Source: Aliagarivorans taiwanensis DSM 22990 (GTDB taxonomy: Bacteria > Pseudomonadota > Gammaproteobacteria > Enterobacterales > Celerinatantimonadaceae). Taken from it: a stretch of 64,000 nucleotides of DNA. Below the pieces are notes generated by a model that was given only the letters and a program-made list of their open reading frames with translations, made no database searches and had not been told where the DNA came from. Shown here piece after piece: positions 9,220-18,732 of the stretch; positions within the stretch are counted from its first letter, which is position 1, and every line of letters begins with the position of its first letter. The DNA is taken from positions 1-64,000 of the forward strand of contig NZ_AUBZ01000024.1 in the NCBI RefSeq assembly GCF_000429505.1. The letters are read 5' to 3'. The position numbers and the translations under genes are program-made.

Positions 9220-9792
9220 ATACGTCATCCTTAATATAAATAAACATATAAATTAAAGAGCTCTCATTTAACTTGGCTATATGAAGTAGCAGCGAGGTTT
9301 ATGGCAAAGCAAAGAAGCTATTACTTCGCAAAAAAACGACCTATAAACATAACCGTTTTACAAATCGTTTGATTTATATCGTCACCGCTTATTCACCACT
9401 GTCCTCAACACTCTTCTTTGCACTCTCTTGAGCCAGGTTCCACACCTTGGTAACCAACCAGCAGTCCACTCGCAGTCATAGCGGCTACCGCGCATAGGCG
9501 ACAGCCTACATAACAAAAAATAATGTCGGTAAATTGAAATTACGAAAGAGATAAACAGTGCTTATAGAATAAGCAGGTAGGATAGTCACTCGATTATATT
9601 TACAACAAGGTCAGCGAACAATATTTACGCAAGGCCATTAGTAAATCCATCATCACATTAATAAAGCAAAGCGAAATATTATAGGAGTTATAAAGACCGA
9701 CTACGTGGCAGGATAAAACAGCAACCACTGCGATTAATTTAACCAATAACAACGATAGTGCTGTTTAATTGTTCATATCAAGGATGGCCACC
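9220..9792. other. A/T-rich intergenic region upstream of the pullulanase gene
   Basis: About 570 bp without a credible gene in any frame. It must contain the pullulanase promoter, but I see no convincing MalT, CRP or sigma-54 site by eye and no RNA gene. The last 150 bp are especially A/T-rich. Confidence 0.5.
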
Positions 9793-12700
9793 ATGTTAAA
9801 AAACCTATATTGCTATGCGCTGTACTTCTTGCTCGCTAGCATCTTAGCGGGGTGTGGCGGTACCTCCACCACCGACCCACGCGAGCAAGTCAAACCGACC
9901 CCAGTCATTACCGTGGTCGGTAACAACTATGTCTATGTCGGTGAGACCGCGAGCTTTTCGGCCGCTAACTCGTCGTCGGAAAACGGCTCCATAGTCGGCT
10001 ACCTGTGGACCCTCGATGGAAAGCAGTTCCGCTCCCCCACCCTCGACTACACCTTTGCAACCGCAGGCAGCTACACCATAAACCTGCAGGTAGAAGATCG
10101 CAGCGGCGAGAAGGCCAGCACCTCGATTACCTTCCATGTGCTTGATGGCAGCCAGCAAAACCTGCCGCCCACCGCCAGCATCACCGCCAGTGCAAGCACC
10201 GTCTTAGTCAATCAAGTACTGACCCTCAACGCAGAGCAGTCATTTGACCCCGATGGTGAGATTGCCAGCTACCGCTGGGAAGTACTCAACGATGAGCAAG
10301 CCACCAAGCAAGGCGTAGAAGCCAGCTTCAGCTTCACAACGACTGGCAGCAAAACCATTGAGCTCACCGTCACCGACAATGAAGGGCTGGAAGGGCGTGC
10401 CCAAGTGGTAGTCCAAGTACTCGATGAAAACCAGCCACTACCACCAACCGCGGTTATCGACGCGCCTGTGCGCGAAGCGCTCGCAGGGCAAACCCTCAAC
10501 TTCAACGCCAGTGCCTCCAGCTCGCCAAACGGTGATATCATCAAATACCAGTGGTTTACCCTACCCGCTTGCTTCGAAGAAGCCTGTCCACCGGTAGGCC
10601 CCACCTTGGTGGGCGAATCGGCCACACTGGCCCACAGCTTTATCAGCGAAGGGGTGTTCGAGCTTAGCCTTACCATTACCGACAGCGCAGGCGAGAGTGC
10701 CCATGATTCGGTGTTGATCACCATCAATCCGGTCGAGGGCGGCACAGTCACCGCCAAGATAAGCCCCGACGGCACTCAGCAAGTAAGCCAAGGAACCCAG
10801 CTTAGCTTTAGCGCAGCAGGTTCTAGTAGCGATGCCAGCGTAATTGTCAGCTACCGCTGGAGCCTGTTAACCGCCAATGGTGGCGTCCAGCAGCTCGGCA
10901 CCGGTCAACAAGTAACCCACCGCTTCAGTACTCAGGGCAGCTTTAGCCTGCGCCTGCAGGTTGAAGACTACCAAGGCAACACCGACGAGGCCTTTGTCGC
11001 CATCGAGGTCACTGCCGCGCCGCCAGTCAACCAAGCACCGGTTGCCCAGATCTCCCCTACGGGCGAGCAACAGGTCGAGCAAGGCGAGCAGCTGAGCTTT
11101 GATGGCAGCAGCTCCTATGACCCAGACGGCGACAGCCTCAGCTATCTGTGGAGCAATGGCGCCACCACCGCCTCGGTGACTCTGTCGTTCGATACAATCG
11201 GTACCGAGCAGGTCTGTCTGGTGGTCAATGATGGCGCGCTCTCCAGCGCAGAACAGTGTGTAACAGTGGTGGTTAAAGCCAAGCCGGTTACCAGCACCGT
11301 GGTTTACTACCAAGGTTCATTCCCGAACATCTACGCATGGGATGGAGCGAGCCTTAGCCCTTACACCAAAGGCTGGCCCGGCGATGCGATGCAGAACATG
11401 GGCAGCTACAAGCAATATGACTTCGGTCAGCTGATCGATGGCAGCCTGATGGTCATCTTTAACCAAGGCGACAGCGCCCAAACCGATGACCTGAGCTTTA
11501 ACCCCGCCACCCCGTGTTACAGCAACAACGGCTGGCACCAAAAAAGCGTCTGCACCGAGGGCGAAAACCCCGTCGAGCCTCCACCAGTGGGCGGCACCAG
11601 CGAAACGCTGGGCGCGGTATACAGCCAAGATGCCACCACCTTCTCAATTTGGTCGCCGGATCACAGCAACGTAACGGTCACCGTCGACGGCCAAGACTAC
11701 TCGATGGCCAAGGTCAACAACTTCGCCGGCTACAGCGATGTCTATCAAACCGTGGTGTCTGGCGATCTGCACCTTGCCGAGTACACCTTCAAGATTAACG
11801 GCGTGCCAGTGCGCGACCCGTACGGCAAGATGGTCCGCCCCGGCACCGGTATCTATGAAGCGACCAACATCGTGATGGATATGTCACGGCTGCAACCGGA
11901 AGGCGGCTGGACCACTCGCCCAGCGCTTATCAACCGCACCGATGCGATTATTTACGAGGTACATGTCCGCGACTTCACCATTCATCAAAGCTCAGGGGTG
12001 AGTCCGCAAAACCGTGGTAAGTACTTAGGTATGGTTGAGTCTGGCACCCGTCACAATGGCGTAGCTACCGGCATCGACCACCTCATCGATCTGGGTGTCA
12101 CCCACGTTCAGCTACTGCCGGTGTACGACTTCGCCACCTGTGATGGCCTGCCCGATAGCGACCCTTGCTATAACTGGGGCTACGATCCGCGCAACTACAA
12201 CGTGCCGGAAGAGCGCTACGCCCAAGATATGTACGACTACGAGCAGCGGGTGATCGAGTTCAAGACCATGGTCAACGAGTTCCACAAAGCGGGCATTCGG
12301 GTGATTATGGATGTGGTCTACAACCACACCTACGACAACGAGATGTTCGAGAATATCTCTAACCGTTACTTCACCCCCACCGACTTGAGTGGCACCGGCA
12401 ACTCCATCGATGCCGACGTACCGATGGTGAGCCGACTGATCCAAGACTCGCTGGAGTACTGGGTAGACGAGTACGGTATCGACGGCTTCCGCTTCGACCT
12501 GATTGGTATCTTCTCTTACAGCGAAGTGGCCAAGTGGGGCGAGCACCTCAACCAGCGCTTCCCCGATCGCAATCTGCTGCTCTACGGTGAGCCCTGGAAT
12601 GGTTACGCCACCGATCCTAAGGTCAACCAACGGGTACGCTATGGCACCACCCACCACCTGGCCAATGCCCATGTTGGTGTGTTTAACGGCGCCTACCGCG

Positions 12701-13548
12701 AAGCGATGAAGGACCAAAACGACAAGCCCGATTGCGGCTGGATGTGTAACAACATGGACGCCTGGAAGGTCGACGGCGGCTGGGCCATCTTCGATGGTAT
12801 GAAGGGCTCGCCGAAGACCCCGGGGGTACATGAAGGCGAATGGGGACGCTTGTTCACCGTGGCCCCAGAGCAGAGCATCAACTACATCTCGGCCCACGAT
12901 AACTTTGGTCTGTGGGACAAGGCCTATATCAGCCAAGCGTCGAACGTAAGCCAGGCGAGTAGCCATCAGGTGATGGGCTTTACCCCGCCATCGAACCTGA
13001 GCTACGCCAAACGCATCGTCGATTTTGCCACCGGCATGGTACTCACCAGCCAAGGTATCCCGTTCTTACACGCCGGCGACGAGTTCCTGCGCACCAAGAC
13101 CGAGAACGGCAATATCAGTAATGCCAGTGCTTGGCGCCATGGCCAGTACGCAGGTACCCACAACACCTACAACTCGCCGGATAGCTTTAACGCCATCAAC
13201 TGGCAGTGGAAGGTCGATAACAAGGCCACGCTGGATTACTCCAAAGCGCTGATTGCCCTGCGTAATCAACATGCCGGGCTGCGTATGACCAGCAACAGCG
13301 ATATCGAGCGCTACCTAAGCCAGCAGCTGCTGAATAACGGCCACGTCATCACCGGTCATATCACCGACCCACGGGATAGCCACCAGCTGTTTGTGGTGTT
13401 TAATAACAGCAACAACTTCAGTGTTAACTTGCCAGCAGGCTCCTGGACCAAGGTGGTGGATGCCAGCGGCGCAACCAACCAAGGCGGCCTGTCTGGCTCG
13501 GTGCAGGTTGAAGGCACTGCTGTGACCGTCTTTTCACAACCCAGATAA
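9793..13548 (+). CDS. pulA: Type I pullulanase (GH13) lipoprotein with PKD repeats
   Basis: A 1251-residue secreted starch-debranching enzyme that hydrolyses alpha-1,6 bonds of pullulan and related glucans. The signal peptide ends in the lipobox LAGC, so it is probably membrane-anchored. Then come about five PKD-like repeats (residues 35-490), a starch-binding-like module (YYQGSFPNIYAWDG and W-P-G-D, about 500-580), a CBM48 domain, and the GH13 barrel. Visible motifs: YNWGYDPRNYNVPE (pullulanase type I), DVVYNHT, GFRFDL with nucleophile Asp902, GEPW with acid Glu933, and SAHDNFGLWDK with Asp1036. The ATG at 9793 is preferred because AAGGA lies nine bases upstream; TTG 9769 and ATG 9784 are alternatives. 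Confidence 0.92.
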   Translation: MLKNLYCYALYFLLASILAGCGGTSTTDPREQVKPTPVITVVGNNYVYVGETASFSAANSSSENGSIVGYLWTLDGKQFRSPTLDYTFATAGSYTINLQVEDRSGEKASTSITFHVLDGSQQNLPPTASITASASTVLVNQVLTLNAEQSFDPDGEIASYRWEVLNDEQATKQGVEASFSFTTTGSKTIELTVTDNEGLEGRAQVVVQVLDENQPLPPTAVIDAPVREALAGQTLNFNASASSSPNGDIIKYQWFTLPACFEEACPPVGPTLVGESATLAHSFISEGVFELSLTITDSAGESAHDSVLITINPVEGGTVTAKISPDGTQQVSQGTQLSFSAAGSSSDASVIVSYRWSLLTANGGVQQLGTGQQVTHRFSTQGSFSLRLQVEDYQGNTDEAFVAIEVTAAPPVNQAPVAQISPTGEQQVEQGEQLSFDGSSSYDPDGDSLSYLWSNGATTASVTLSFDTIGTEQVCLVVNDGALSSAEQCVTVVVKAKPVTSTVVYYQGSFPNIYAWDGASLSPYTKGWPGDAMQNMGSYKQYDFGQLIDGSLMVIFNQGDSAQTDDLSFNPATPCYSNNGWHQKSVCTEGENPVEPPPVGGTSETLGAVYSQDATTFSIWSPDHSNVTVTVDGQDYSMAKVNNFAGYSDVYQTVVSGDLHLAEYTFKINGVPVRDPYGKMVRPGTGIYEATNIVMDMSRLQPEGGWTTRPALINRTDAIIYEVHVRDFTIHQSSGVSPQNRGKYLGMVESGTRHNGVATGIDHLIDLGVTHVQLLPVYDFATCDGLPDSDPCYNWGYDPRNYNVPEERYAQDMYDYEQRVIEFKTMVNEFHKAGIRVIMDVVYNHTYDNEMFENISNRYFTPTDLSGTGNSIDADVPMVSRLIQDSLEYWVDEYGIDGFRFDLIGIFSYSEVAKWGEHLNQRFPDRNLLLYGEPWNGYATDPKVNQRVRYGTTHHLANAHVGVFNGAYREAMKDQNDKPDCGWMCNNMDAWKVDGGWAIFDGMKGSPKTPGVHEGEWGRLFTVAPEQSINYISAHDNFGLWDKAYISQASNVSQASSHQVMGFTPPSNLSYAKRIVDFATGMVLTSQGIPFLHAGDEFLRTKTENGNISNASAWRHGQYAGTHNTYNSPDSFNAINWQWKVDNKATLDYSKALIALRNQHAGLRMTSNSDIERYLSQQLLNNGHVITGHITDPRDSHQLFVVFNNSNNFSVNLPAGSWTKVVDASGATNQGGLSGSVQVEGTAVTVFSQPR

Positions 13549-13568
13549 GCGACAGCTAGGAGTAAGCA

Positions 13569-13603
13569 TAAAAAAACGCTGCCATTTGGCAGCGTTTTTT
13601 TAA
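13569..13603. terminator. Bidirectional terminator between pulA and can
   Basis: AAAAAACGCTGCCA pairs with TGGCAGCGTTTTTT around a two-base centre. A-runs and T-runs on both sides allow it to serve both convergent genes. Confidence 0.92.
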
Positions 13604-13614
13604 TTGAAGAGGAG

Positions 13615-14217
13615 TTACTTAAGCCCGCGAATGCTGACTTCTAAGTCGTTAAGAATGCCATCTTCCAGCGAGTAAACGAAACCATGCACCGAAAGCTGCT
13701 GTCCGGCCTTCCAGGCATTTTTCACGATAGTGGTATTGGCTACGTTGTGTACTTGCTCAATCACATTCAGCTCAACTAAGCGATCAATCCGTTTAGCTTT
13801 GTCTTCAATGCCATCCAGCTCACTCTTGTTCATCCGAATGACATCTTTTATATGGCGAAGCCAGTTATCAATCAAGCCATACTCAGCGCCTTCCAGTGCG
13901 GCAATGACACCGCCACAGCCGTAGTGGCCAGTCACCATAATATGTTTAACCTTAAGTACCTCTACCGCGTACTGAATCACTGACAAGCAGTTCAGGTCGC
14001 TGTGTACCACTACGTTGGCGATATTACGGTGTACGAAGACTTCGCCCGGGGCTAGGCCTGCAATCTGGTTTGCGGGAACACGGCTGTCGGAGCAGCCAAT
14101 CCAAAGATATTCAGGGGCCTGTTGCTGGGAAAGCTCATGGAAAAAATCGGGGGATTGCTCCTTAATCTTTGCTGCCCACTGCCGGTTATTTTTGAGAAGT
14201 TGGGTAAGTTCAGGCAT
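13615..14217 (-). CDS. can: Beta-class carbonic anhydrase
   Basis: A 200-residue zinc enzyme interconverting CO2 and bicarbonate, supplying bicarbonate for carboxylations. The zinc and active-site motifs are visible: CSDSRVP (Cys and Asp-Arg dyad, about residues 42-48), HRNIAN (about 66-71), and HYGCGGV with the second Cys and His (about 98-104). The start at 14217 (MPELTQLLKNNRQWA) matches the E. coli Can N-terminus and has an AAGGAGA site; the upstream ATG adds 17 residues. The DUF1289 gene lies just upstream on the same strand. Confidence 0.95.
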   Translation of the reverse strand: MPELTQLLKNNRQWAAKIKEQSPDFFHELSQQQAPEYLWIGCSDSRVPANQIAGLAPGEVFVHRNIANVVVHSDLNCLSVIQYAVEVLKVKHIMVTGHYGCGGVIAALEGAEYGLIDNWLRHIKDVIRMNKSELDGIEDKAKRIDRLVELNVIEQVHNVANTTIVKNAWKAGQQLSVHGFVYSLEDGILNDLEVSIRGLK

Positions 14218-14245
14218 ACGTCTCCTTTTGATACGACGAAGAGGA

Positions 14246-14518
14246 CTAATCGAGCTCCTCCGCGTCAAAAGGCAGAGCTACTTGCTCCGCAATTATAGAA
14301 TTTTGTTGTGCTGCCAGCGCTGCCCTCTGCTGACGAATAAATCGCAGTTTACGCTGTTTTGTGAGACGCAATATATTTTGTTGTTGAACAATAGACAAGT
14401 TTTGCCAGTGGAATCGCTCATCTCTTGTACGAAAGCAGCCCAAACACAGCCCCCGGTTATTTGACTGGCAAATACCGCGACAAGGGTTGGGAATGGCAAA
14501 GAATTCGAGCTGCTCCAT
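14246..14518 (-). CDS. DUF1289 family protein (YdhL-like)
   Basis: A 90-residue protein with the DUF1289 signature near its N-terminus: NPCRGICQSNNRGLCLGCFRT contributes four cysteines (C-x3-C-x7-C-x2-C) that could bind zinc or an iron-sulfur cluster, followed by the conserved R-x-x-x-F-x-W (RDERFHW). The remainder is a basic helix. No biochemical function is established for the family to my knowledge. It is 28 bp upstream of can on the same strand and may be co-transcribed with it. Confidence 0.8.
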   Translation of the reverse strand: MEQLEFFAIPNPCRGICQSNNRGLCLGCFRTRDERFHWQNLSIVQQQNILRLTKQRKLRFIRQQRAALAAQQNSIIAEQVALPFDAEELD

Positions 14519-14591
14519 GCTTTCACCATAGTGGTGACGGGCTCGAGGTGCAAGCTGCGGCTGCGCTCAACCGCTGTAGCCTGTAAGCCCC

Positions 14592-16385
14592 TTAGGCGTA
14601 AAGGCTTTGGTAGAGGCCGTGTTGTTCGAGCAGGGCTTTGTGAGTGCCACGCTGGGCAACTTTACCGTCATCCAGCACATACACCTCATCGGCTTGCAGA
14701 ATGGCCGATTGGCGATGCGCCACAATGATCACCGTGCGCCCAGCCAAGAAGGGCTGCATCGCTTGATGCACCGCCTGTTCGGTGGCCATATCCAGCGCCG
14801 AGGTGGCTTCGTCCATAATCACCAGCTTGGGGGCGCCCAGTAGCATGCGCGCTATCGCCAAGCGCTGGCGTTGCCCGCCGGATAAGCGCAGGCCAGAGCG
14901 CCCCAGTGGGGTATCCAGGCCCTGCTCCCACTGCGCAACCACATCCGCCAGCTGGGCGGTATTGAGCACCTCCCACAGCTGTTGGTCACTGTAGTACTCA
15001 CCTAGGCACAAGTTCTCGCGCAGGCTGGTGTTGAAGATGCTCGGATGCTGCAGCACCACCGCAACCTGGTCGCGTAAACGTCGGTAACCATATTGCTCGA
15101 TGGGCTGGCCATTGACAGCCAGCTCGCCCCGCTGCTTGCGATACAGCCCCAGCAACACCTGAAGCAGGGTGGACTTGCCGCCGCCAGAAGTACCCACCAA
15201 CGCGATCCGCTTGCCCGCCTGAATATCGATATCTAAACCATTGAGGATAGCGCGCTCATCATCGTAGCCAAAGTGCAGGTCGCGGCAGCGAATAGCGATG
15301 GCCTCGCAAGCTGGGCCGTTGTCTACCACTGCAGAATCTGGCACTGCATCTTCTTCAAGCTCGGGCATCTGCAGCAGCTGGTTGATGCGAGCAATCGCCG
15401 CCTTGGCGCCAAACCAACCGTATTGCATGTTCAGCAGCTCCTGTACCGGCGTCAACATAAACCACAGGTAGCCAAACACCGCGAAGATCTCGCCAATACT
15501 CAGGTCGCTGAGCAATACCATCAACATCGCCACCATGCGGAACAGCTCAAAGCCGAGCAAAAACACCAAAAACGATAAGCGGCTGGCTGCTTCAGACTGC
15601 CACGCAAAACGATCGGCATCTTGTCGGACCCCCTCTGCATGTGCTTTTAGCTGGCTTAGAAAGTGCCGTTCGCGGTTGGCAATACGCAGTTGATAGAGGC
15701 CATCTAACACCTCCACCAAGCTCTGCTGAAAACGCTCAAAGCTTTGGTTTTCGCGCTGCTTAAGGCCCTGTACCCGGCTGCCAACTTTGCGCGAGGCATA
15801 GATGACCAGTGGGTTGACCAGCAAGATAAACATGCCCAGAAAAGTATCGATATACAGCAGGATCAGCGCAGTGCCCACCACCGTCAGCAAGGCCACCAGC
15901 AAACGGCTCAAGCTATCACCAATAAAGCGGTCGATGGTCTCCACATCTGTCACCAACTTAGAAGACAGCCCGCCACTGCCGCTGTGCTGGTAGTCCTGCA
16001 TGGTAATGCGGGTGAGCTTTTCCAACAGCTGCTTGCGTAGGTCGCAAGTTAAGGTTTTTGCCACCAAGGTAAACTGACGGCTCTGCCAGATATTGAGCGC
16101 CTGACTGATGCAGCGCAGCACCACCACTATCACAAAGACGCTAACGATGTAGCCGGTGGGTTGCTGCCATGACGCAGGCAGTAGCCCTTGCAATGCCGCC
16201 AGCCCGGCAGCGGGTTGGTCTAAAAGCACCTCGTCCACCAGCATGGGCATCAGCATCGGTAGCGGTACGCTGATAAGCGTTGCCAGTAGTGCAATCACAT
16301 TGGCGAGAACCAAGCGCCTGCGATGTTGTAAGACCTGCCGAAACAGCGAACGGGGAGAGATAAGTGAAGCAGTATGGGTAGTCAC
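14592..16385 (-). CDS. ABC transporter, fused permease/ATPase (exporter type)
   Basis: A 597-residue half-transporter of the MsbA/HlyB type. An N-terminal transmembrane domain with about six helices (residues 25-330) is followed by a nucleotide-binding domain with Walker A GTSGGGKST (398-405), Q-loop VVLQHPSIF, signature RLSGGQRQR (about residue 500), Walker B KLVIMDEATSALD and H-loop VAHR. It would act as a homodimer exporting an unknown substrate. It lies 92 bp downstream of the heme receptor gene on the same strand, behind a hairpin. A similar ABC exporter is sometimes found in heme clusters, so a role in heme or siderophore handling is possible but unproven. Confidence 0.88.
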   Translation of the reverse strand: MTTHTASLISPRSLFRQVLQHRRRLVLANVIALLATLISVPLPMLMPMLVDEVLLDQPAAGLAALQGLLPASWQQPTGYIVSVFVIVVVLRCISQALNIWQSRQFTLVAKTLTCDLRKQLLEKLTRITMQDYQHSGSGGLSSKLVTDVETIDRFIGDSLSRLLVALLTVVGTALILLYIDTFLGMFILLVNPLVIYASRKVGSRVQGLKQRENQSFERFQQSLVEVLDGLYQLRIANRERHFLSQLKAHAEGVRQDADRFAWQSEAASRLSFLVFLLGFELFRMVAMLMVLLSDLSIGEIFAVFGYLWFMLTPVQELLNMQYGWFGAKAAIARINQLLQMPELEEDAVPDSAVVDNGPACEAIAIRCRDLHFGYDDERAILNGLDIDIQAGKRIALVGTSGGGKSTLLQVLLGLYRKQRGELAVNGQPIEQYGYRRLRDQVAVVLQHPSIFNTSLRENLCLGEYYSDQQLWEVLNTAQLADVVAQWEQGLDTPLGRSGLRLSGGQRQRLAIARMLLGAPKLVIMDEATSALDMATEQAVHQAMQPFLAGRTVIIVAHRQSAILQADEVYVLDDGKVAQRGTHKALLEQHGLYQSLYA

Positions 16386-16407
16386 GAAATTAACCTGAAG
16401 ATAAACA

Positions 16408-16434
16408 GCAAAGCTCTCAGCGACGCTGAGAGCT
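16408..16434 (-). terminator. Probable terminator hairpin after the heme receptor gene
   Basis: AGCTCTCAGC (16412-16421) pairs perfectly with GCTGAGAGCT (16425-16434). On the minus strand the stem is followed by TTTGCTGTTT, a weak T-rich tail, so termination may be incomplete and allow read-through into the ABC gene. Confidence 0.5.
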
Positions 16435-16477
16435 TAGTTATAGGGCTAGGGCCCTTAAGCCCCAGAACTTGCAGGGC

Positions 16478-18631
16478 CTAGAAGACGTAGTCGAGTTCAA
16501 CCCCCCAGTTGCGGCCTGTCTCAGTGCGACGATCCAACCCTTGGTCATTGGCAGCCTTGCCTTCCAAGTTGTTGTACAACCAGTACTTCTTGTCGAAGGC
16601 ATTAAACAGACCGGCACGTACCACCAGCTCTGGCTGCACCCGGTAGTAAGCAGTCAGGTCGACCACGGCATAGCCCGGCGCTTTGATATTGTCAGGATCG
16701 CTCCAGTCGCTGCCCTCTTTGCTGGCGGCCATGGTCACCGCCAGTTTACCGCCGTAGCGCTCGTCGGAGGCGTCATAGCCCAGCGCGGCGTAAGCGCTTA
16801 GCGGCGCGACGCTGTCGAGGGCATCGCCCTGCTCTTTGTCTTCACCCTTGGCGTAGGCCAGGTTAAAGCTGGAGTAGAGCCCGCGCGGCGCGCCCAATAG
16901 CTGGTCCCAGGCCAAGTCGTAGCTCAGCTCGACACCATAGATCTCGGCGCTGGCGACGTTCTCGTTGCGGTAGATCTCGCGGCCATCTTCACTCTCGCCC
17001 AAGTAGCGCTGCTCGATAAAGTTCTTGTAGTCGTTGTAGAAACCCACCAGCTCCAGACGGCTAAAGTGGTTGTTAAAGCGCAGGCCCGCCTCATAGGCAA
17101 TGCTCTCTTCTGGCTTAAGATCCGGGTTAGACTCAATCACCGCCCCCATGTCGTAGGCGTAGTACAAGTCGTACAGGGTCGGCGCCTTAAAGCCCTGACT
17201 CACCTGAGCAAAGGTGCTGATGGCATCGTCCCAGTGATACACCACCCCGGCGCGGCCGGTCAGTTTGTCATTGCTCGATTTTTGGTAATCGTTATGCCCT
17301 TTCGGGTCGGAGCTGAAGTTGTCGTAACGCAGGCCAAGGCTAAGCACCAAGCGCTCATCCATATAAAAGCCTTGGTTTTGCACATACAGGCCCCACGTAT
17401 CGGAGTCAGCATTCGGCACCTCCGGGGTGGCGTCTTCGCTATATCCCCGGTCGATATAGATATTGTTGTAGTCCAGCTCGAAACGGTTGTTCTGGTAGCT
17501 CAGGCCATACACCAGCTCTTGATAGCTGGAGCCCAACGCAAAGGCCTTGTCGAACTGGCTTTCAAACTGCCAGCTCTGGTCTTCACCGTTACGCTGGCGG
17601 TTTCGATAGTCATAGAACGGCGTGTGGTCGAAGTTGTTGTGCTTGCTGTGGCTCTGCTGGTAGCTCAGCTGCCAATCCATGCTATCAAAGGCGCTCAAGT
17701 CAGCCTGCCATTGGTGCTCAACGCTATAGCGCTGACGGCGGTCTTGGTCTTCGGCGCTATTACGGGTGTAAACAAAGCCCGGCATGATCTCGTAGCCATC
17801 GTTGCTGAGGATCTGCCCTTCACTGTCGCGCTCAAAGTACTCGGCGGTCACACCAAAGCGGTGGGCGTCAGAGGCTTGATAGAACAGCTTGGCTAACAGG
17901 TTGTTGGAGCGAATCGAAAACGGGTCAGCCGCGCCGCGATCGCGCCCGCTAATATCTGCGCCGCTGCCATGGGTTTGTTGCTCATTGCCGTCACGGTGGG
18001 TGAAGATCATCAGGCTTTCCCAATCCCCCGAGCGGTTGGCAAAACTCAGCGTGGTTTTGTAGCTATCATCAGCGCTGGCGTAACCGGCCTTCACCCCGAG
18101 GTGAGTATCGTCGCCTTCATCCAGTAAATCGGCAGGATTCTTGGTGCGCATCAATACCGCGCCACCCAAGGCATCGCTGCCGTACAGGCTGGAGACCGGC
18201 CCCTTGTTAATCTCAATGCTTTGCAGGGTATCGATCTCGATGTTGCCTTGGAACTTGCGCATCTGGTCGGCCCCCGGGTTGTAGATCCCCGATTGCTGCA
18301 CCCCATCGACGATGACCTTCACGTAGTTCTCATCGCGTCCGCGAATATTAAAGCCACTCAGACCAAAACGCCCTTGGCCCTCCATGGCCACACCGGGCTC
18401 AGATTTAAGCGCCTGTTGTAGGTCTTGTGACAGGCTGCTATCGATGTCATCGCTGTTGATGGTGGCTACCGCCGAGGCAACATCGCGCAAGGCCTGCTCG
18501 CTGCGGGTCGCCGACACCACCACTTCATCGAAGGTAAAGGTCTCGGCGGTTTGCTCTGCCTGTGCGCTGGCACAAAAAACGGCGGCAATCGCCAAGCTCA
18601 AAGGGGTTAGGTTGTTCTGTTTCACGGTCAT
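16478..18631 (-). CDS. TonB-dependent outer-membrane heme/hemoglobin receptor
   Basis: A 717-residue receptor that imports heme (or heme from hemoprotein) across the outer membrane using TonB energy. A signal peptide (cleavage near AQAEQ) is followed by a TonB-box-like FDEVVVSATR, the plug domain (about residues 50-150, including GINKGPVSSLYGSDALGG-like sequence) and a 22-strand barrel ending in the usual C-terminal Phe (ELDYVF). SQGFKAPTLYDLY and NPDLKPEES match the FRAP/NPNL motifs of bacterial heme receptors. The ATG at 18631 gives a clean signal peptide with a CAGGAAA site. Neighbouring hutZ/hutX/hutW support the heme assignment. Confidence 0.9.
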   Translation of the reverse strand: MTVKQNNLTPLSLAIAAVFCASAQAEQTAETFTFDEVVVSATRSEQALRDVASAVATINSDDIDSSLSQDLQQALKSEPGVAMEGQGRFGLSGFNIRGRDENYVKVIVDGVQQSGIYNPGADQMRKFQGNIEIDTLQSIEINKGPVSSLYGSDALGGAVLMRTKNPADLLDEGDDTHLGVKAGYASADDSYKTTLSFANRSGDWESLMIFTHRDGNEQQTHGSGADISGRDRGAADPFSIRSNNLLAKLFYQASDAHRFGVTAEYFERDSEGQILSNDGYEIMPGFVYTRNSAEDQDRRQRYSVEHQWQADLSAFDSMDWQLSYQQSHSKHNNFDHTPFYDYRNRQRNGEDQSWQFESQFDKAFALGSSYQELVYGLSYQNNRFELDYNNIYIDRGYSEDATPEVPNADSDTWGLYVQNQGFYMDERLVLSLGLRYDNFSSDPKGHNDYQKSSNDKLTGRAGVVYHWDDAISTFAQVSQGFKAPTLYDLYYAYDMGAVIESNPDLKPEESIAYEAGLRFNNHFSRLELVGFYNDYKNFIEQRYLGESEDGREIYRNENVASAEIYGVELSYDLAWDQLLGAPRGLYSSFNLAYAKGEDKEQGDALDSVAPLSAYAALGYDASDERYGGKLAVTMAASKEGSDWSDPDNIKAPGYAVVDLTAYYRVQPELVVRAGLFNAFDKKYWLYNNLEGKAANDQGLDRRTETGRNWGVELDYVF

Positions 18632-18732
18632 TTTCCTGTTTTTAAGACAAACGCATCCCTGCATGCCTAATTGGAGGCTCGCAATTGGAGAGATGGAGTA
18701 GCTAGCCCGGGCCTGCCGGGCGAGTTAGGCGG

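Noticed and set aside
12112-13053. A 313-residue minus-strand frame inside the pullulanase gene
   Set aside because: It lies opposite the catalytic barrel, whose motifs are complete on the plus strand. The composition is typical of an antisense frame in GC-rich coding DNA.
17066-17896. A 276-residue plus-strand frame inside the heme receptor gene
   Set aside because: Antisense to conserved receptor sequence (barrel and FRAP/NPNL-like region). It has a repetitive Val/Ile/Ala composition and no start signals.
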